DNA of 64,000 nt from Cepaea nemoralis (lineage: Eukaryota; Mollusca; Gastropoda; Stylommatophora; Helicidae). This document shows, one piece after another, positions 20,220-32,391 of the stretch. A model generated the notes under the pieces. That model was not told where the DNA came from. It made no database searches and saw only the letters and a program-made list of their open reading frames with translations. The position numbers and the translations under genes are program-made. The stretch's first letter is position 1; every line of letters starts with the position of its first letter. The stretch is taken from NCBI GenBank assembly GCA_014155875.1, contig JACEFZ010017867.1, positions 65,844-129,843 of the forward strand, written 5' to 3'.

Positions 20220-20640
20220 CAATATGCTGATAACTATGTGAATGTGTCACTATGTATGTCGTGTACACTCTAGGCTGATAGCTATGTGAACGTTTCACTA
20301 TGTATGTCGTGACTCATTCCCTGATATTGGAATGTTTCACTCGTATGTCGTATCAAGTTGAGAACATGTGAACGAAAGTATGTCGTGTAGCAGTAGCCGG
20401 TATGAATGTGTACTTCCAGGCACATTGGGTCGGATGCTGTGGAGTGTTTTACAAACTTTTATGTGTATACACATGTGATAACTATGTGAACGTGTCACTA
20501 TATATATGTCGTGTACATACTATGCTGATAGCTATGTAAAGCGTTTACCTATGTATTTTCTGTACTCACTATCCCTGATAGCTATGTGAACAGTTACATA
20601 CGTATGTCGTATACACAGTGTATGGTTCTGTGGGGGAAAG
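20220..20640 (+). repeat. Minisatellite of about 46-bp units, with embedded partial exon copy
   Basis: Units read CTGATAGCTATGTGAACGT, TTCACTATGTATGTCGTG, and occur about five times. The array is split by a damaged copy of the intron/exon border of the transmembrane exon at 20385-20475. Confidence 0.75.
20385..20475 (-). pseudogene. Partial duplicate of the transmembrane exon border
   Basis: The segment repeats the acceptor and the first 50 or so bases of the exon (minus strand CCACAGCATCCGACCCAAT, GTGCCTGGAAGTAC) with many small indels that destroy the frame. It may be a duplication or an assembly artefact. Confidence 0.6.
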
Positions 20641-21185
20641 GCGAAATTTAAAACAGAATTATATATATCCTGTACAGGATAGCAGTCAATAGCATTCTGT
20701 GTCTGTTTTATTCATCAAGTTTATGTTATATTATGCTTTATAACGACATATATATTGTCGTGGACACAACGAAATGCTTGCTACCCCAAAATGGGGAGGG
20801 GTTTAACGGTTTGGGTTTGCACACCACTATGCCACATAGCTGTCATGCACAAAGGGAAACTTAATGGTTCCCACAAAAACCCGCTGAAATAGCATGCGTG
20901 GGAGATAAAGGGCGGGGTAATATCGGGGCAGAATTTAGCTGCAATAATACGTGTACAGGACTAGCAGTAATAGCATTCGGGTGTCTTTTGGGGGTGATTC
21001 CAGGGGAAAGTTTATGCATGCAGTAGATTGCTGACTGCTTTAAAATGCATCGACGGCAAAATAGTATGGGCAAAACGCAAGGGGTCTGCTGCAACCCCGG
21101 GCCAAAAAGCTGGGGGGTTTCGACCCCGGGGGGTTTCGGGAGATGCGTTTTGGGCATGACCCACGTTTGCACAGGGGAGCGCTGG

Positions 21186-21516
21186 CATGACTCCAAAGGG
21201 TAGAATGCTGAGGGGGAATACGTGCTGACATGACTCCAGGGGCAGTAATAGCATGCAGTGGGAGATACGTGCTGGACATGACTCCAGGGGCAGTAATAGC
21301 ATGCAGTGGGAGATACGTGCTGGACATGACTCCAGGGGTAGTAATAGCATGCAGTGGGAGATACGTGCTGGACATGACTTCCGGGGTAGTAATAGCATGC
21401 AATGGGAGTTACGTGCTGGACATGACTCCAGGGGCAGTAATAGCATGCAGTGGGAGATACGTGCTGGACATGACTCCAGGGGTAGTAATAGCATGCAGTG
21501 GGAGTTACGTGCTGGA
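21186..21516 (+). repeat. 48-bp minisatellite, six full units plus one degenerate
   Basis: The unit begins CATGACTCCAGGGGCAGTAA and continues TAGCATGCAGTGGGAGATAC, GTGCTGGA. Full units start at 21229, 21277, 21325, 21373, 21421 and 21469, exactly 48 bp apart; a 43-bp degenerate unit precedes them. Frames open through it are a by-product of the 16-codon period. Between 20641 and 21185 scattered half-units (AGCAGTAATAGCAT) suggest an older part of the array; no gene was seen there. Confidence 0.92.
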
Positions 21517-21559
21517 CATGACATAATGAGTACTTGAAAAGCAGTAATAAAACAAATGA

Positions 21560-22060
21560 TTCGTATCTTATGTAATAAGTCACTGTCATTGAATATTAGA
21601 CAGAGTATGCTGCAATGGTATCTTTTAAGTTGTTCAGCCATATGGGTGTACATCATGGGATGTGGGCGAACAACTTAGACAGGGCTTGCAGACAAAGGAC
21701 ATGTGGTTTCTGAGGCGTGTGTTGCAGATTCTTTAGACTGTCAGAGTAACCTAGCAACTCTTACCTAGGAAAGGCTGAATGACATTAGAACAGCATCAAC
21801 TAATCTAAGTGTAGACATAATGTGTGTTTGGTCATATGCTGAGAAGCGAGGCTTTAGACAATACCATCGCGACTGCACTGGTCAGCGGTAAAAGCGAGCG
21901 ACTGACCGAGATAGATCATGCTGGATGGGCTGGGGCGGTGACATGGAGCAACACCATCAATTTATCTCATCCTAACATCTATTTATAACGCACGTACTAC
22001 TTAGCTATATGGCGCGGCACATGTTGATGGCGGTGATTCGGCAGATGATGACGATGCCAC
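21560..22060 (+). pseudogene. LINE RT C-terminal fragment
   Basis: Broken plus-strand frames show KDMWFLRRVLQIL, a GHMLRSEA-like block (near 21830) and WMGWGGDMEQHHQF, parallel to the series in 4856-5429. Heavily decayed. Confidence 0.5.
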
Positions 22061-22380
22061 GAACATGTCACAAGTCATACAGTCTCCTATCACAGGATGT
22101 ACGAGACGAATCTAAGCGCATTGCTCGAATTCCGTAGCACCGCGAGAACCCAACTTTGTGTATAACAACATCAGATTTTCTCTGAATATTCATGTGTAGC
22201 TAGGTTTCTCAATGTTACAAGTATGCCTGCGAGGTGACTCATCATGGTGTGTATATGAGGAGGCATCCATATGGCGCCCAGCAAGCACATATTTGTTGTG
22301 GTACGTATGATGCTTGTTACAGTGGCAATAGTGGTTGTTGGTTGTAATGGCAATGATTGTTCTCCGTGTACCGCCACACA

Positions 22381-22552
22381 TAAAGAGGTCCTGTGTTGTG
22401 GGAAAGCTTTAATGATCAGATGTAAGTAAATCAAGTATGCAAGTGAAGGGCCCTGTTAGACGCCTTACGTGAAGAGGGCCTGTGTTGTGGGACAGCTCTT
22501 ATGGTCAGATGGAAGTAAATCAAGTAAGCAAGTAAAGGGTCCTATTTATTAT
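22381..22552 (+). repeat. Two-copy tandem duplication, about 90 bp apart
   Basis: AGAGGTCCTGTGTTGTGGGA and AGAGGGCCTGTGTTGTGGGA open two similar blocks that each end AAGTAAATCAAGTAAGCAAG or a close variant. Confidence 0.7.
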
Positions 22553-23199
22553 TATTTATTATTTTTTATAAAATACTCGTGAATATTAAAATTAGTAAAT
22601 TCTGTCTATTTTCATGTCTCTTTGTACATGTAGTCCTATTTATTAGACACTAAACCTAAACTTTCATAAATTTCATAATTTTTTTTGAACTGTATTCCAT
22701 ATTAATATTATAATGGGAATTCCATGGAATAGGATGAGATGGAACAGGCATAAATTACCACTGGATGGGATGGGATGGGATGCGAAAGGATAATATATCC
22801 CATGGACAAGCCTGCCAATCGCCATTCGATTGATAGTGGGACAGTATTACGCCGGCCGATTTTATTTCCCAAGCCTGTCCTGGAATCCAATGTTGCATGG
22901 GAGAATCTGTGAGAACAGGTCTTATTTAACCCCCGTAGAAGGTGTCCGGGCAGTCTGAAATCACAACATGTCGGCGCTGATAATTTACATGTGCACCGGA
23001 TTTGTTTGTGCAAATGTTCTATGTTTGCATATGCAGATTTGGATGCTGTTTGCTTATGGAGGTGATCATAATGATTGTCTAAGCATGTCTTGAATCCGTT
23101 TGTGTTTGGATATCTCTTTGTATACGGAGGTACGAATGACTATACATGGGCATTCTACTGATGACCACATCGATGTTATGCCTTTTAGTTAAACAGACC
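22553..23199. other. No gene recognised
   Basis: An A/T-rich stretch, a short GGGAT repeat at about 22763-22782, and otherwise unique-looking sequence without recognisable coding similarity on either strand. Confidence 0.5.
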
Positions 23200-23800
23200 T
23201 GCCACATGCATCATCTCCAACAGGAGAAGAATGGACAAGACATGCGTAGTCACACGAAGGTCATCACAACAAGGAGATACTGCAGATACCGGGTTCCCGC
23301 CGAGGTAGAAACTGATATAAGGGAACTGATGGAACAGCATTCACACGCCATAGACGTCATCATCTACACGGACTGGTCAGTGAAGCGCCGCTCAAGGTCA
23401 GAGTGGGCATACACAGCACACATGACGGGTAAACAGTCACAGAGGATAGCGGAGCATAAGTGAAACTACAGCAAGGAAGTTTACGGAGATCTCAGCCGCC
23501 TACAGAACACTCGCATGGGCAACGGGACAAGAAGCCATGCACGCGACCACCATATCAGACTCCATGAACCTGCTGAAGAGAATTGCAGGGATAGTCTCCG
23601 TGGTATATGCGTAGTCAGCATTCCAAAGTCAGGCCTGACACCACTCTCCCGCGTGTATGCATCCAGACACGCCAGCATAATGGCCAATGGAACACTCGAA
23701 CCACATGGCAAATAACATCAATACAAACAGGAAGAAACATGGGCAGGACCGACATCGTTATTGAAGTATGGAGCCAGCCATCTGATAGATTCGAACCTCC
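23200..23800 (+). pseudogene. RNase H domain relic of a LINE
   Basis: The frame 23146-23463 contains VPAEVETDIRELMEQHSHAI, DVIIYTDWSVKRRSRSEWAY and TAHMTGKQ, the first strand of an RNase H with the usual YTDGS changed to YTDWS. A later frame has MHATTISDSMNLLKRIAG (near 23535-23590) and VYASRHASIMANGTLE, corresponding to the second Asp block and the HAGxxGN block. Catalytic and structural residues are lost, so it is a relic. The family is different from LINE-A. Confidence 0.65.
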
Positions 23801-24032
23801 ACACTAACAAGGAGTGAAGCCAGGCCAAGCACGCAAAGCTGGTTTGCTCAAGGAAACAGTTCATAGGGTTATTTTAAGATGGCTGTTGCACAAAAGGACA
23901 GACCCCACATGAGACTAATACACGCAGATGTCAATCGTGATAGCATGACATAATATAACAATGTTGTTCGTTATACGTGCACAGATAGATACATTATAGG
24001 CATAGATATGAACATGGAGAGGGGAAGTATGC

Positions 24033-25380
24033 AGGTCGTTTATTTGAAACCCGTTCCAATGGCTTTATTACAAAAGCATGAATGAAACATTAACAGGTGT
24101 GGTAGAATTAAACAAAGCATTCATTTTAAATGAATTATGCACCATGGGTTGGTCAGAAGACATCGCCGTAGACATCCAGGCAAGCATCCCATTGCTTAGG
24201 TAGGCGGCGAATGCCGTCCGCAAAAAAAGGATTGTGGTTGCTCACGGAACCAAGTGTTTGCCGTGTTCATTACGTCTGCATCTTTGTGAAATCGTTGTCC
24301 CTTGAGAGCTTTTTTAATAGGTCTGCACAAATAAAAATCAAATGGTGACAAATCAGGATAATAGGCTGGACGTTGCAGAATTTCCCACTTCTTCCAAGTT
24401 AATGCTTCCTGCACAATATTTGCAACATGGGGACGAGCATTATCGTGCAACAGAATCACACCGCGAGAAAGAGTGCCGGGTCGTTGATTCTTGATGGCTT
24501 TTTGCAGCTTGTCTAGTGTTTGCAAGTAGTGGGTAGAGTTGATGTTGACACCAGATTCTTTAAAGTTGGCCAACAATAGCCCTTCATGGTCAAAAAATGC
24601 GCTCAGCATAGCCTTACCAGCGGAAACCTGTAACTTGAATTTTTTGGCTTTTGGTGATCAAGCATGCTTTAATTATATGCTCTCTCTTTTGCTGCCCGGC
24701 TCAAAGTGGTGACACGATGATTCATTGCCTGCCACTATGCGGAAAAGAAATGCATCACCCTCCACTCTTTAACGCAGCAAGTGGTTCAAACACCATTTCA
24801 TGCGTTCCTCGTTTTGGTGGTCGGTCAACATCCGTGGTACCCACTGTGAACTCACCTTCCGATATTGCAGTTACTTACGAACGACCTTTTGAAATGTCCC
24901 AATTGACAGATCAAATTATTTCGCTAGCGAACGTATGCTTCGACAACGGTTCATCTGTACTGCTGCATCAATTTTGGCGATGGTTTTTTTCTGCGGCAAC
25001 AATATGCTCTTGACCCGGCGGTCGAAGATCTGTCGTGAAGTGACGTTCTTTCCGAAACATTCGTGCCCAGTCTGTCACTGTTGTCTTCGACACACATTTG
25101 TTACCGTACACTGCCTGCATTCTTCGATGAATGTCCATTGGTCGAAATCCTTCAAAGGAAATAAACTAAACCACAGCTCTTTGAGCTTCTTTGGACGGAT
25201 TTTGAATCAACCCGGCCATTTTCTCAACGGTCAGAAACAGAACCTATGCATCATGGGACGATAAGCACGTGCTCATTTATTCATTGGTCAGTACTTATCA
25301 CATGACTATGACATGATCATGTTCGACGTAAGCAATTACGCGCGGTGCGGCATGAACGGATTTCAAATGAACGCTCCTCG
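24033..25380 (-). mobile_element. mariner transposon, copy 1, complete but inactive
   Basis: Inverted ends AGGTCGTTTATTTGAAACCC (left) and AGGAGCGTTCATTTGAAATC (right, minus strand) enclose about 1.35 kb. The same ends occur on copy 2 at 34213-35943. TA dinucleotides lie just outside both ends, as mariner integration requires. Confidence 0.85.
24155..25219 (-). pseudogene. mariner transposase, copy 1
   Basis: The reading starts at ATG 25219-25217 (MAGLIQNPSKEAQRAVV) with the N-terminal helix-turn-helix region and breaks early. The C-terminal half is open (24609-24196). The catalytic triad is of D,D34D type: the first Asp block reads GNES instead of GDES near 24725, so the first Asp is Asn; the second is LHDNARPH; and the third, YYPDLSPFDFYL, lies 34 residues further. 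The lost first Asp alone would inactivate cut-and-paste activity. Confidence 0.85.
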
Positions 25381-25505
25381 TTGCTACACAATCCTCGCTT
25401 AGAATGAACTTTGGTACCGGACATGATGGGCAGGAAATTCTATACAGATGCAAGTCGTGGTTAGGCCTGTCCAGCCATGAAACTCAATGTATGGAACTTG
25501 AGTTA

Positions 25506-25647
<142 letters not shown>

Positions 25648-25804
25648 CCAGATGGATCGCTAGCAAGCAGTAACGAAATTAACCAACTAAATTACCAACC
25701 AACCAAACAAGCATTCAACAATCCTACAACCATCAAAACAAGCAACCGAACAAACAAACAACCAACCAACCAACCAAACAGTCAAACAACCAAGACTAGT
25801 CTAC

Positions 25805-25936
25805 CTTCACAAAGAGGGCCTGTACGAAGACCCTGACAGCGGTCACAGAGGCCAGTTGTCCTGTTACAGATGTTTTGTAGACACTGCTTTGGGCACTCAT
25901 CGGTACAATTCTCGCCATGGAAACCATGCACGCATT
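25805..25936 (-). CDS. EGF-like exon 3 (phase 1-1)
   Basis: The exon is bounded by acceptor CTCTATTGCAG and donor GAAG/GTAGAC on the minus strand. Its 132 bases hold 43 whole codons plus split codons on both sides. It encodes CVHGFHGENCTDECPKQCLQ, NICNRTTGLCDRCQ and LRTGPLCEG, an eight-cysteine laminin/MEGF-type EGF repeat with the terminal GPLCEG. It joins in phase with the exons at 32950 and 19993. Phase 1-1 exons are the norm for EGF modules. Confidence 0.75.
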
Positions 25937-26019
25937 CTGCAATAGAGTGTCAATCCGTTCATTCTCAAACTATGTTACACGTTGATCTTTCTAGACAATT
26001 TTACATTCAGTAATTTGCC

Positions 26020-26241
26020 ATTTCCGTCTCCCTGGCGAAGATGTTATTGACTTTCTCCTTAATCCCGTAGGGTAACGCAGCTGCGCGAGATTCGGTAGCG
26101 GATCGCGTTGCGTTGGTTACTTGCGGGGGTATGGGAGCCGGTCCCTCAGAAAGCAATGCCAAACTACTGAGCGTAATCTTGCCAAGAAATCAGCGGTAAA
26201 ATGCTGGTGTTGACAGCAATGTCCTGTAAATAGGATATGTG
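26020..26241 (+). repeat. Dispersed SINE-like repeat B, copy 1
   Basis: The copy begins GTCTCCCTGGCGAAG and holds GGGAGCCGGTCCCTCAGAAA, GCAATGCCAAACTACTGAGC and a TCCTGTAAATAGGATATG end. Related copies are at 26265-26500, 33300-33510 and about 33600-33700. The head may be tRNA-derived, but the promoter boxes are not convincing. Confidence 0.6.
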
Positions 26242-26264
26242 AAAAAAAGATTGCTATTACTTTC

Positions 26265-26500
26265 TGGTCTCCCTGGCCTAGAAGTCAGCGACTTTCTCCA
26301 TAATCCCATATACTCTCATGAGTAAAGTGACGACGGCGAGAATCGCTAGCAGTTCTAACCGCGTCGGTAACTTACGAGGTATGTGAGCCGGTGCTCAGAA
26401 AGCAATGGCAAACTACTGAGCGTAATCTTGCCAAGAAAGTAACAATCTGCTGAAACATGCTGATGTTGACAGTGATATCCTGTAAAGGATATGCAAACAT
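26265..26500 (+). repeat. Dispersed SINE-like repeat B, copy 2
   Basis: It lies head-to-tail with copy 1, about 241 bp apart, with the same blocks (GTCTCCCTGGCC, GAGCCGGTGCTCAGAAAGCA, CCTGTAAAGGATATGCAAAC). The stretch 26501-27179 that follows shows no recognisable gene. Confidence 0.6.
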
Positions 26501-27179
26501 TTTAATTTTAAATTGCTTTCTGAACGGCCGACGTCTCGTTCCATTGAAATCAACGCGAACCAGTCTACCTCCAAATCACCCGTTGTGGAATTCAAACCCT
26601 CGACTAATGTTGGGGTATCGGGACGGGTATATGGTGTTGTCACCCACTGCACTAGATTCACGTGTGGTCGAAATCACGTCGGCCGTCCTTACGTCCAAGT
26701 CCTTCGAGGAGTAAATCGAGAAGTACCAGCCTACTAAGCAGCCAGCGAACTTGGAAAACGAAAACTGAGTCTGGAGCCTTAAACCTAGTGACGTTATGCT
26801 CGAAGAAGACATTCAACTATGTTGGAGATAAACACACTGTAATATTAAGTAAGTTATGTTCCGTTCCCATACAATGGTAAGTTGGTGTGATGTAAAAAGG
26901 TGGATAGACCTTAAGAATGTAATTCAGGAGACACTAAGCACTATATTCTGATGTCGTAGTTCTTAGATAATCTGTGTACTAGGTTAACCCATTGTGAGTT
27001 GTTGTTTTTTTTCTAGTTATGCAGCTTCTATGAAAGCATAAGCATTATGCCTAGGTTGTGCATTTTACTCCTTAAGCAGTTAAGCTAAGTTAGTAGTGAT
27101 TTAGGAGATAGTGATTAACTTAGGACCTAGAAAGTTAGAACCTACAGTTTAGTGTAAGTCCGAGAAGTCCAGCGCGTAG

Positions 27180-27592
27180 CAACATAAGTTCGTGTGTCGA
27201 CTAAGACTACAGTCTACTCTAAGAAAGGAAAGGTGCTGAAGACGGAGGCAGCCAGTCAGGAAGCGCACCACAGAAATCAGACTGCCAGGCAATTGCGTCA
27301 TGAATTATGTCAACAACTGTTAAATGTTATGGTGCTCGCCCAACTTTGGACCCCCAGGCAGATGCAGTGCTGGGGTCTAAGCCTCGTTAGGGTGTAACCA
27401 CAACTACTGGAGGTTCTTTTCAGATGTCCCGTGGAACCAGGGGGTCTGACAATATAGCGTCTGGCCATACCAAACAAAGACTTAAAATAATGCACTGGAA
27501 TGCGGAGGGTGTCACCAAAAAAATGAATAGAAATAGAAAACATCTTGGTCCAAGAAAAGTTAAGCGTTTGTTGCTTGCAAGAAACTGATGCA
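27180..27592 (+). mobile_element. LINE-A copy 2, 5' leader and ORF start, plus orientation
   Basis: It matches LINE-A from about 375 to 760: GGACCCCCAGGCAGATGCAG, CTTAAAATAATGCACTGGAA, CTTGCAAGAAACT. The endonuclease start block IMHWNAEGV is present. The match ends at a sharp junction at about 27590, where the following DNA is antisense LINE-A. Confidence 0.85.
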
Positions 27593-29320
27593 TGGTAAAT
27601 TGTGCTCCACAAAACCAGGTCATCAGCGTACATTGCCGCTTTAATTCCATCCGGTAGATTAGCGACAAGATCAGTGATAGAGATTAGAAAAAGTGTGGGG
27701 GACAAGAATCTACCCTGGGAAACACCGGGACGCAGTAGTATTTTCTTGCTCTTGAGTCAATCTATCTGTACTCGGGCTCTTCTGTTGTGCAAGTATGCTT
27801 TCACCCATTTGTACATTCTTCCATTGACTTTACAGTTTCTGCGTTTCTTCGTCAGACCTTCTTTCCAGACTTTGTCAAAGGCTGTCTTATAATTTATCCA
27901 TGCCGCAAGCACCAGCTTCTTCTCTTGAAATGCATCCTCAATTTCTCGAGAAAGGTAGATAGTCTGATCTTCCGTAGAGCTAGCCTGTTGTGGCACAAGG
28001 ATGTCTTCACTTTTAATGCACCAACGCAGTCTATGATTGATGACGCGTTCCAGTGTTTTGCAGAGACAACTGGTGAGGCTAATTGTTCTGTAGCTGGAGG
28101 CAATGGAACTATCTTTCCCTGATTTTAGGAGGGGTGTCATGATTGCTTCTCTCCATACTTGTGGAACGCTGCATAAGGTCCAACTGCTATTGACTATCTG
28201 CAATAGCTTTACTTTGGCCTCTGTTCCTAGGTTCCTGATCATTTCATTGGAGATACTATCAGATTCCTGGTGACTTTCTCATTTTTAGTTTTGAAATGTC
28301 TAGCTCCTGTTCGCTGATTATGATAGGTACCACCAGAACCTCATGTACTATTTCATTGTGTCATGTTTGTTGCCATTTCTCTTGAATCTCTTGTTGTTTC
28401 TCTGGACTAATTTCGATATTATCTTGTGCGAATGAGTCAGAAAAGTGGTCATCTGCTTGCTTTCCTTGGTTAGATGTTTCTACCTTTATGTAGTGCAATC
28501 TTTTAGTTTCACCAAGTGCCCTCATCGTTAAATTTTAAAATTAGTTTCCATAACTTCCGTGTATATGTTTTAAAGTTCGGTGACTATGGTTTCTCTTGCA
28601 AGTATTTCTATCTAGCCTGCAGCTTGGACCTTTGAAATTTGGCTTTTTCGTACTGGTATTTATAGTGATGCTCTTGGCTGGGTTTGGCCTCTGCTTGCTT
28701 TCTACACACTTCCACATCATTGTGCAACAGCTCCAGTTCACTGCTCCAGTAGGGATTATAATGTTTACGGGCTTCTCTTGGTAGTGTTTATCGTGCTGCC
28801 TGTAGTATGCATTTCTCAAACACTTCAACTACTTTATTTATGTCTTTCTCAGTGTTCAGGTTTCTAACCAGTACGCTGGTGATTGTACATTGTCCAGTCT
28901 GCTTTACTGTAGTTCCGCCTCGAGAGATTGCTGCTTTCACTTAGAAGCTCATTTTCTACAGTTAGAAAGACTGGCCGATGGTCACTGCCACCAAGTTGTT
29001 TCCCAACAATTCGTGTAATGTTCCACTCCAGGTACAGTGAATGAAACGCCAGGTCAGGTGTAGCGGTGGTGTGGCATGATTTAGCTTATAAAGTATATGG
29101 GTCAGACGGCTTGTTAATCAAGATGGATATATTCTCATCCTGTCAATCTTTCAGTCTCTCTCCTCTCTGGTCTATGTGATCATAGCCCCAGCTTTGCGAG
29201 TGGCTGTTGAAATTGCCACACACAATCACTTTTTTTTTCTTTTGATGCTAGTGTGCCAAGTTTCTGTGGGTGACCACTTGAACAGTAGTAATTAAATTGT
29301 TGTTCTTTAATGAATGTCAT
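27593..29320 (-). mobile_element. LINE-A copy 2, inverted internal part
   Basis: The reverse complement matches LINE-A from about 2690 (just after YADD) back to about 930 (middle of the endonuclease). It includes the RT frame 28242-27757 (MIRNLGTEAKVKLLQIVNSS, DCVGALKVKTSLCHNRLAL in another frame), a linker frame 28828-28541 and the endonuclease motif VCGNFNSHSQS near 29190-29240. The element has many stops. The 3' half (end of RT and RNase H) is absent on both sides. Confidence 0.85.
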
Positions 29321-29473
29321 GATTGATTTAAGACCTAGTCGTCTTCAAATTGCATGGTTTCTATTTGTATCTCTCACAGTTACTCCCAAAACTCTACTAG
29401 GGCATTTCATCTCTGTTATAGTTTCGCGCTTGTTAGTTGCAGAGAGAAAGAGACACGGAGAGGGCGAGAGACA

Positions 29474-29645
29474 GAGAGAACGAACGAACGGACTTTATTT
29501 TCAAAGAGTAACAAATTGGGCACGCAGGCCGTTCTTACATTCAGCCCATTCAATCACTCATCTTTCGTTCATCAATAGTGCATAATCCATTAACATAGGG
29601 AAAAAACATTGTCAAAAGAATGTTGTAAACATAATTAATGCATAT
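29474..29645 (-). mobile_element. (TTCG)n-tailed SINE-like repeat, copy 3
   Basis: It starts with CGAA units and GACTTTATTTTCAAAGAG, then GGGCACGCAGGCC and CAATCACTCATCTTTCGTTC, matching 19500-19712 in reverse. Its far end runs directly into the LINE at 29650. Confidence 0.75.
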
Positions 29646-29649
29646 TACC

Positions 29650-31042
29650 ATGTTAAGAGACACATCATGGCTAACACGACTTTTTAACATAGCATGGAAA
29701 GAAAGGAATGTCCCAGATGATTGGCAACAGGCAATAATAGTACCAATATGGAAAAAGAAAGGCAATATGAGAGAGTGCGAAACATACAGAGGTATATCAC
29801 TCCTGAGCCATATAGGGAAAATGTATGCAAAACCTTTGGAACAAAGAGCTAGACCAATAGTTGAACAACAGTTAAGCAAAGCACAATTCGGTTTTCGGAA
29901 AGGTAAAAGTTGCACTGATGCATTATTTACACTTAGACAAATTTGTGAAAAAACTATCGAATATAGTGACCAGCAGAATATTGTGTTTGTGGATCAGGAA
30001 AAGGCTTTCGATAGAGTAGACAGATACAAATTATGGACCATTCTTGAAGACTATGGGATAGAAGGGCAACTGCTAGAAAACATCATAGCCATGTACCACT
30101 CGAGCCAAAGTGCAGTAAGAACACAAGAAGGTATATCAGATATGTTCACAGTAAATACTGGAGTGAGACAGGGATGTGTGCTCTCTCCCCTGCTATTCAA
30201 TATCAACATGGACAGAATTTCCAAAGAAGCAAGTCTCGACAGAACAGATTCAGAAAATTTAGAACTCTTTACTCCAGATGAAACAACTGACTCACAGCGA
30301 TGTGGGCAGACTACAAAATCATATTACTAATCTGAGTTCAACCTGCAGCAGATACAATATGAGTATAAACACAGCCAAAACCGAAGCAATGCAAGTTAGC
30401 AGATCGCCAGGCCCACTAAGTATACAGATAAATAACACACCTCTGAAACAAGTTAAAGAATTCAAATACCTTGGAAGTATGATCACAGAAGATGGCAGAG
30501 TGGACAGAGAAATTGAAATCAGATGTCAAAAAGCTAGTGCACTTACATATCAACTATCACCCTTACTTAAGCATCCAAACATACCCATGTCCGCGAAACG
30601 ACAGATAATAAACAGCATATTCACACCAACCCTATGCTATCAATCTCAAACCTGGACTTTATCCAAATTACACCTTCGCAAAATCAACACCTGCGAAATG
30701 AGATGCCTGAGGAGAGCTGCCAACTTAACAATCCGAGACCGAGTAAGAAATGCTACTATCAGACAGACTGTGGGATCAACATCTTGTGCCACATTTATTG
30801 AAAGACAGAAGATCAAGTGGTTTGGCCATGTCGTTAGAATGCAACATCAGCAACTACCATCACTGGCCTTACATCAAAGATCATCTGCGACGAGACCACG
30901 AGGACGTCCAAGAAGAAAATGGATTGACGACATCAGAGACATTGTACAACCACACGGAATGACACTATCCAGTGCCGTCCACCGGGCGCTGGAACGCAAA
31001 TTATTCCTCCCCACGACTCTTGACGGCAGAAGTGGAAGATGA
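29650..31042 (+). pseudogene. LINE reverse transcriptase, two overlapping frames
   Basis: The first frame reads WKERNVPDDWQQAIIVPIWK, YRGISLLSHIGKMYAKPLEQ, QFGFRKGKSCTDALFTLRQI, VFVDQEKAFDRVDRYKLW (motif A) and GVRQGCVLSPLLFNINMD (motif B). Around motif C the sequence is damaged: FTPD stands where F/Y-ADD is expected, and the frame changes near 30290. The second frame (30278-31042) continues with EFKYLGSMITEDGRVDREIE, FTPTLCYQSQTWTL, IKWFGHVVRM and RPRGRPRRKWIDDI. Catalytic Asp loss and the shift make it inactive. Confidence 0.85.
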
Positions 31043-31062
31043 TGATGATGATGATGATGAAG
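29650..31062 (+). mobile_element. 5'-truncated LINE with GAT-repeat tail
   Basis: It covers the RT to the C-terminus of an APE-type LINE, with a stop at 31040-31042 followed by (GAT)n at 31038-31060. It is different from LINE-A: there is no RNase H and the C-terminus is of the GHVVRM/RPRGRPRRKW type. Confidence 0.8.
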
Positions 31063-31884
31063 AGACACATCCCCCACCCACCCACCCATCCCTCACACAT
31101 CCCCACACACATATCCCACCCAACCACACACACACACACACAGACCTCCAGGCACACATACAATCCCCCACCCATCTACCATCCCACACCCCAAGGCACA
31201 CATACATGTACCCACCCACCCATCACTCACCCACACCCCCCCCCACCTACACACATCTCCTCACCCACACACACATGCTCTAACCACAAACACTCACCCA
31301 CCAACATATCCTCCACCACCCACACACCCCACAACCACCCAGCCAAACACGCATCCCCCCGCCACACATCCCCACCCACAAATATCCCAACCAACCCACA
31401 CATCCCGCACCTACCCACACACAAAACGGCATCCACCCACATTTGCCCCACTTACACACATCCCCACCCGCACAGCCTACCCCAACCCACCACACATCCC
31501 TAGCCCCCTCACGCACACACATCCCTCACCTATCCCCCAACCTACACACACTCACCTACCCACACATCCTCTACCCAACCACCCCCAGTCACTCATCCCC
31601 TAATCACACAGCCCTTAACAGCACATCCCTTAGCCAGACATAACTCTCCCACAGACACCCCTCCCATCCATACACACATCTCCCTACCCATACACACATC
31701 CCCCACGCACACATCCCTACCCAACAACACATTCCCCATCCAAAAACACACTCCTCCCACTCACACACACCTCACCACCAACATATACCCCCACTCACAT
31801 CCCTCACCTACACACATCTTTCCACCAACACACATACATCCCCACCCATACACTCATCCCCAAACACATCCATCTACTCACGTT
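31063..31884 (+). repeat. C/A-rich degenerate simple repeat, strongly strand-asymmetric
   Basis: About 820 bp made of CCCACC, CACACA and CATCCC words, with very little G on the plus strand. All frames through it are low-complexity by-products. Confidence 0.9.
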
Positions 31885-32352
31885 CTCATCCCTCAACCGA
31901 GAGAGACAGAGACATAGAGAGACACAGAGATAGACAGAGAGAGACACAAAGAGAGGCACACAGAGAGACAGAGAGACAGACAGAGAAAGATAGAGACAGA
32001 GTGACAGACATAGAAAGAGAGAGACAGAGAGAGACAGAGAGATAAAGAGAGAGAAAAAGACACAGAGAGAGAGTCAGAGAGAGACAGAGAGATACAGAGA
32101 TACTGACAGAGAGAGATAGAGAGACAGACAGAGGGACAGAGAGACAGAGAGTGACAGAGATAGACAGAGAGATACTGAGAGACAGAAAGAGACAGAGACA
32201 GATAGAGAGACAGACAGAGAAGCAGAGAGAGATAGAGATAGACAGAGACAGACGTAGCGTGAGACAGAGAGAGAGAGACAGAGGTCAAAGAGAGAGAGAC
32301 AGAGAAAGACAGAGAGAGACAGAGAGTGAGAGAGAGGTAGCGAAATAGAGAG

Positions 32353-32391
<39 letters not shown>

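Noticed and set aside
21230..21656. Frames through the 48-bp minisatellite, up to 242 codons
   Set aside because: They exist because the unit is 16 codons long; open on both strands.
22171..22434. Minus-strand frame of 87 codons with several His and Cys
   Set aside because: No domain, no splice borders that fit the neighbouring exons and no similarity to EGF repeats; kept as unassigned intron sequence.
26530..26720. Possible tRNA-like promoter (GGTTTGAATTCC on the minus strand)
   Set aside because: No box A at the right distance and no second copy in the window.
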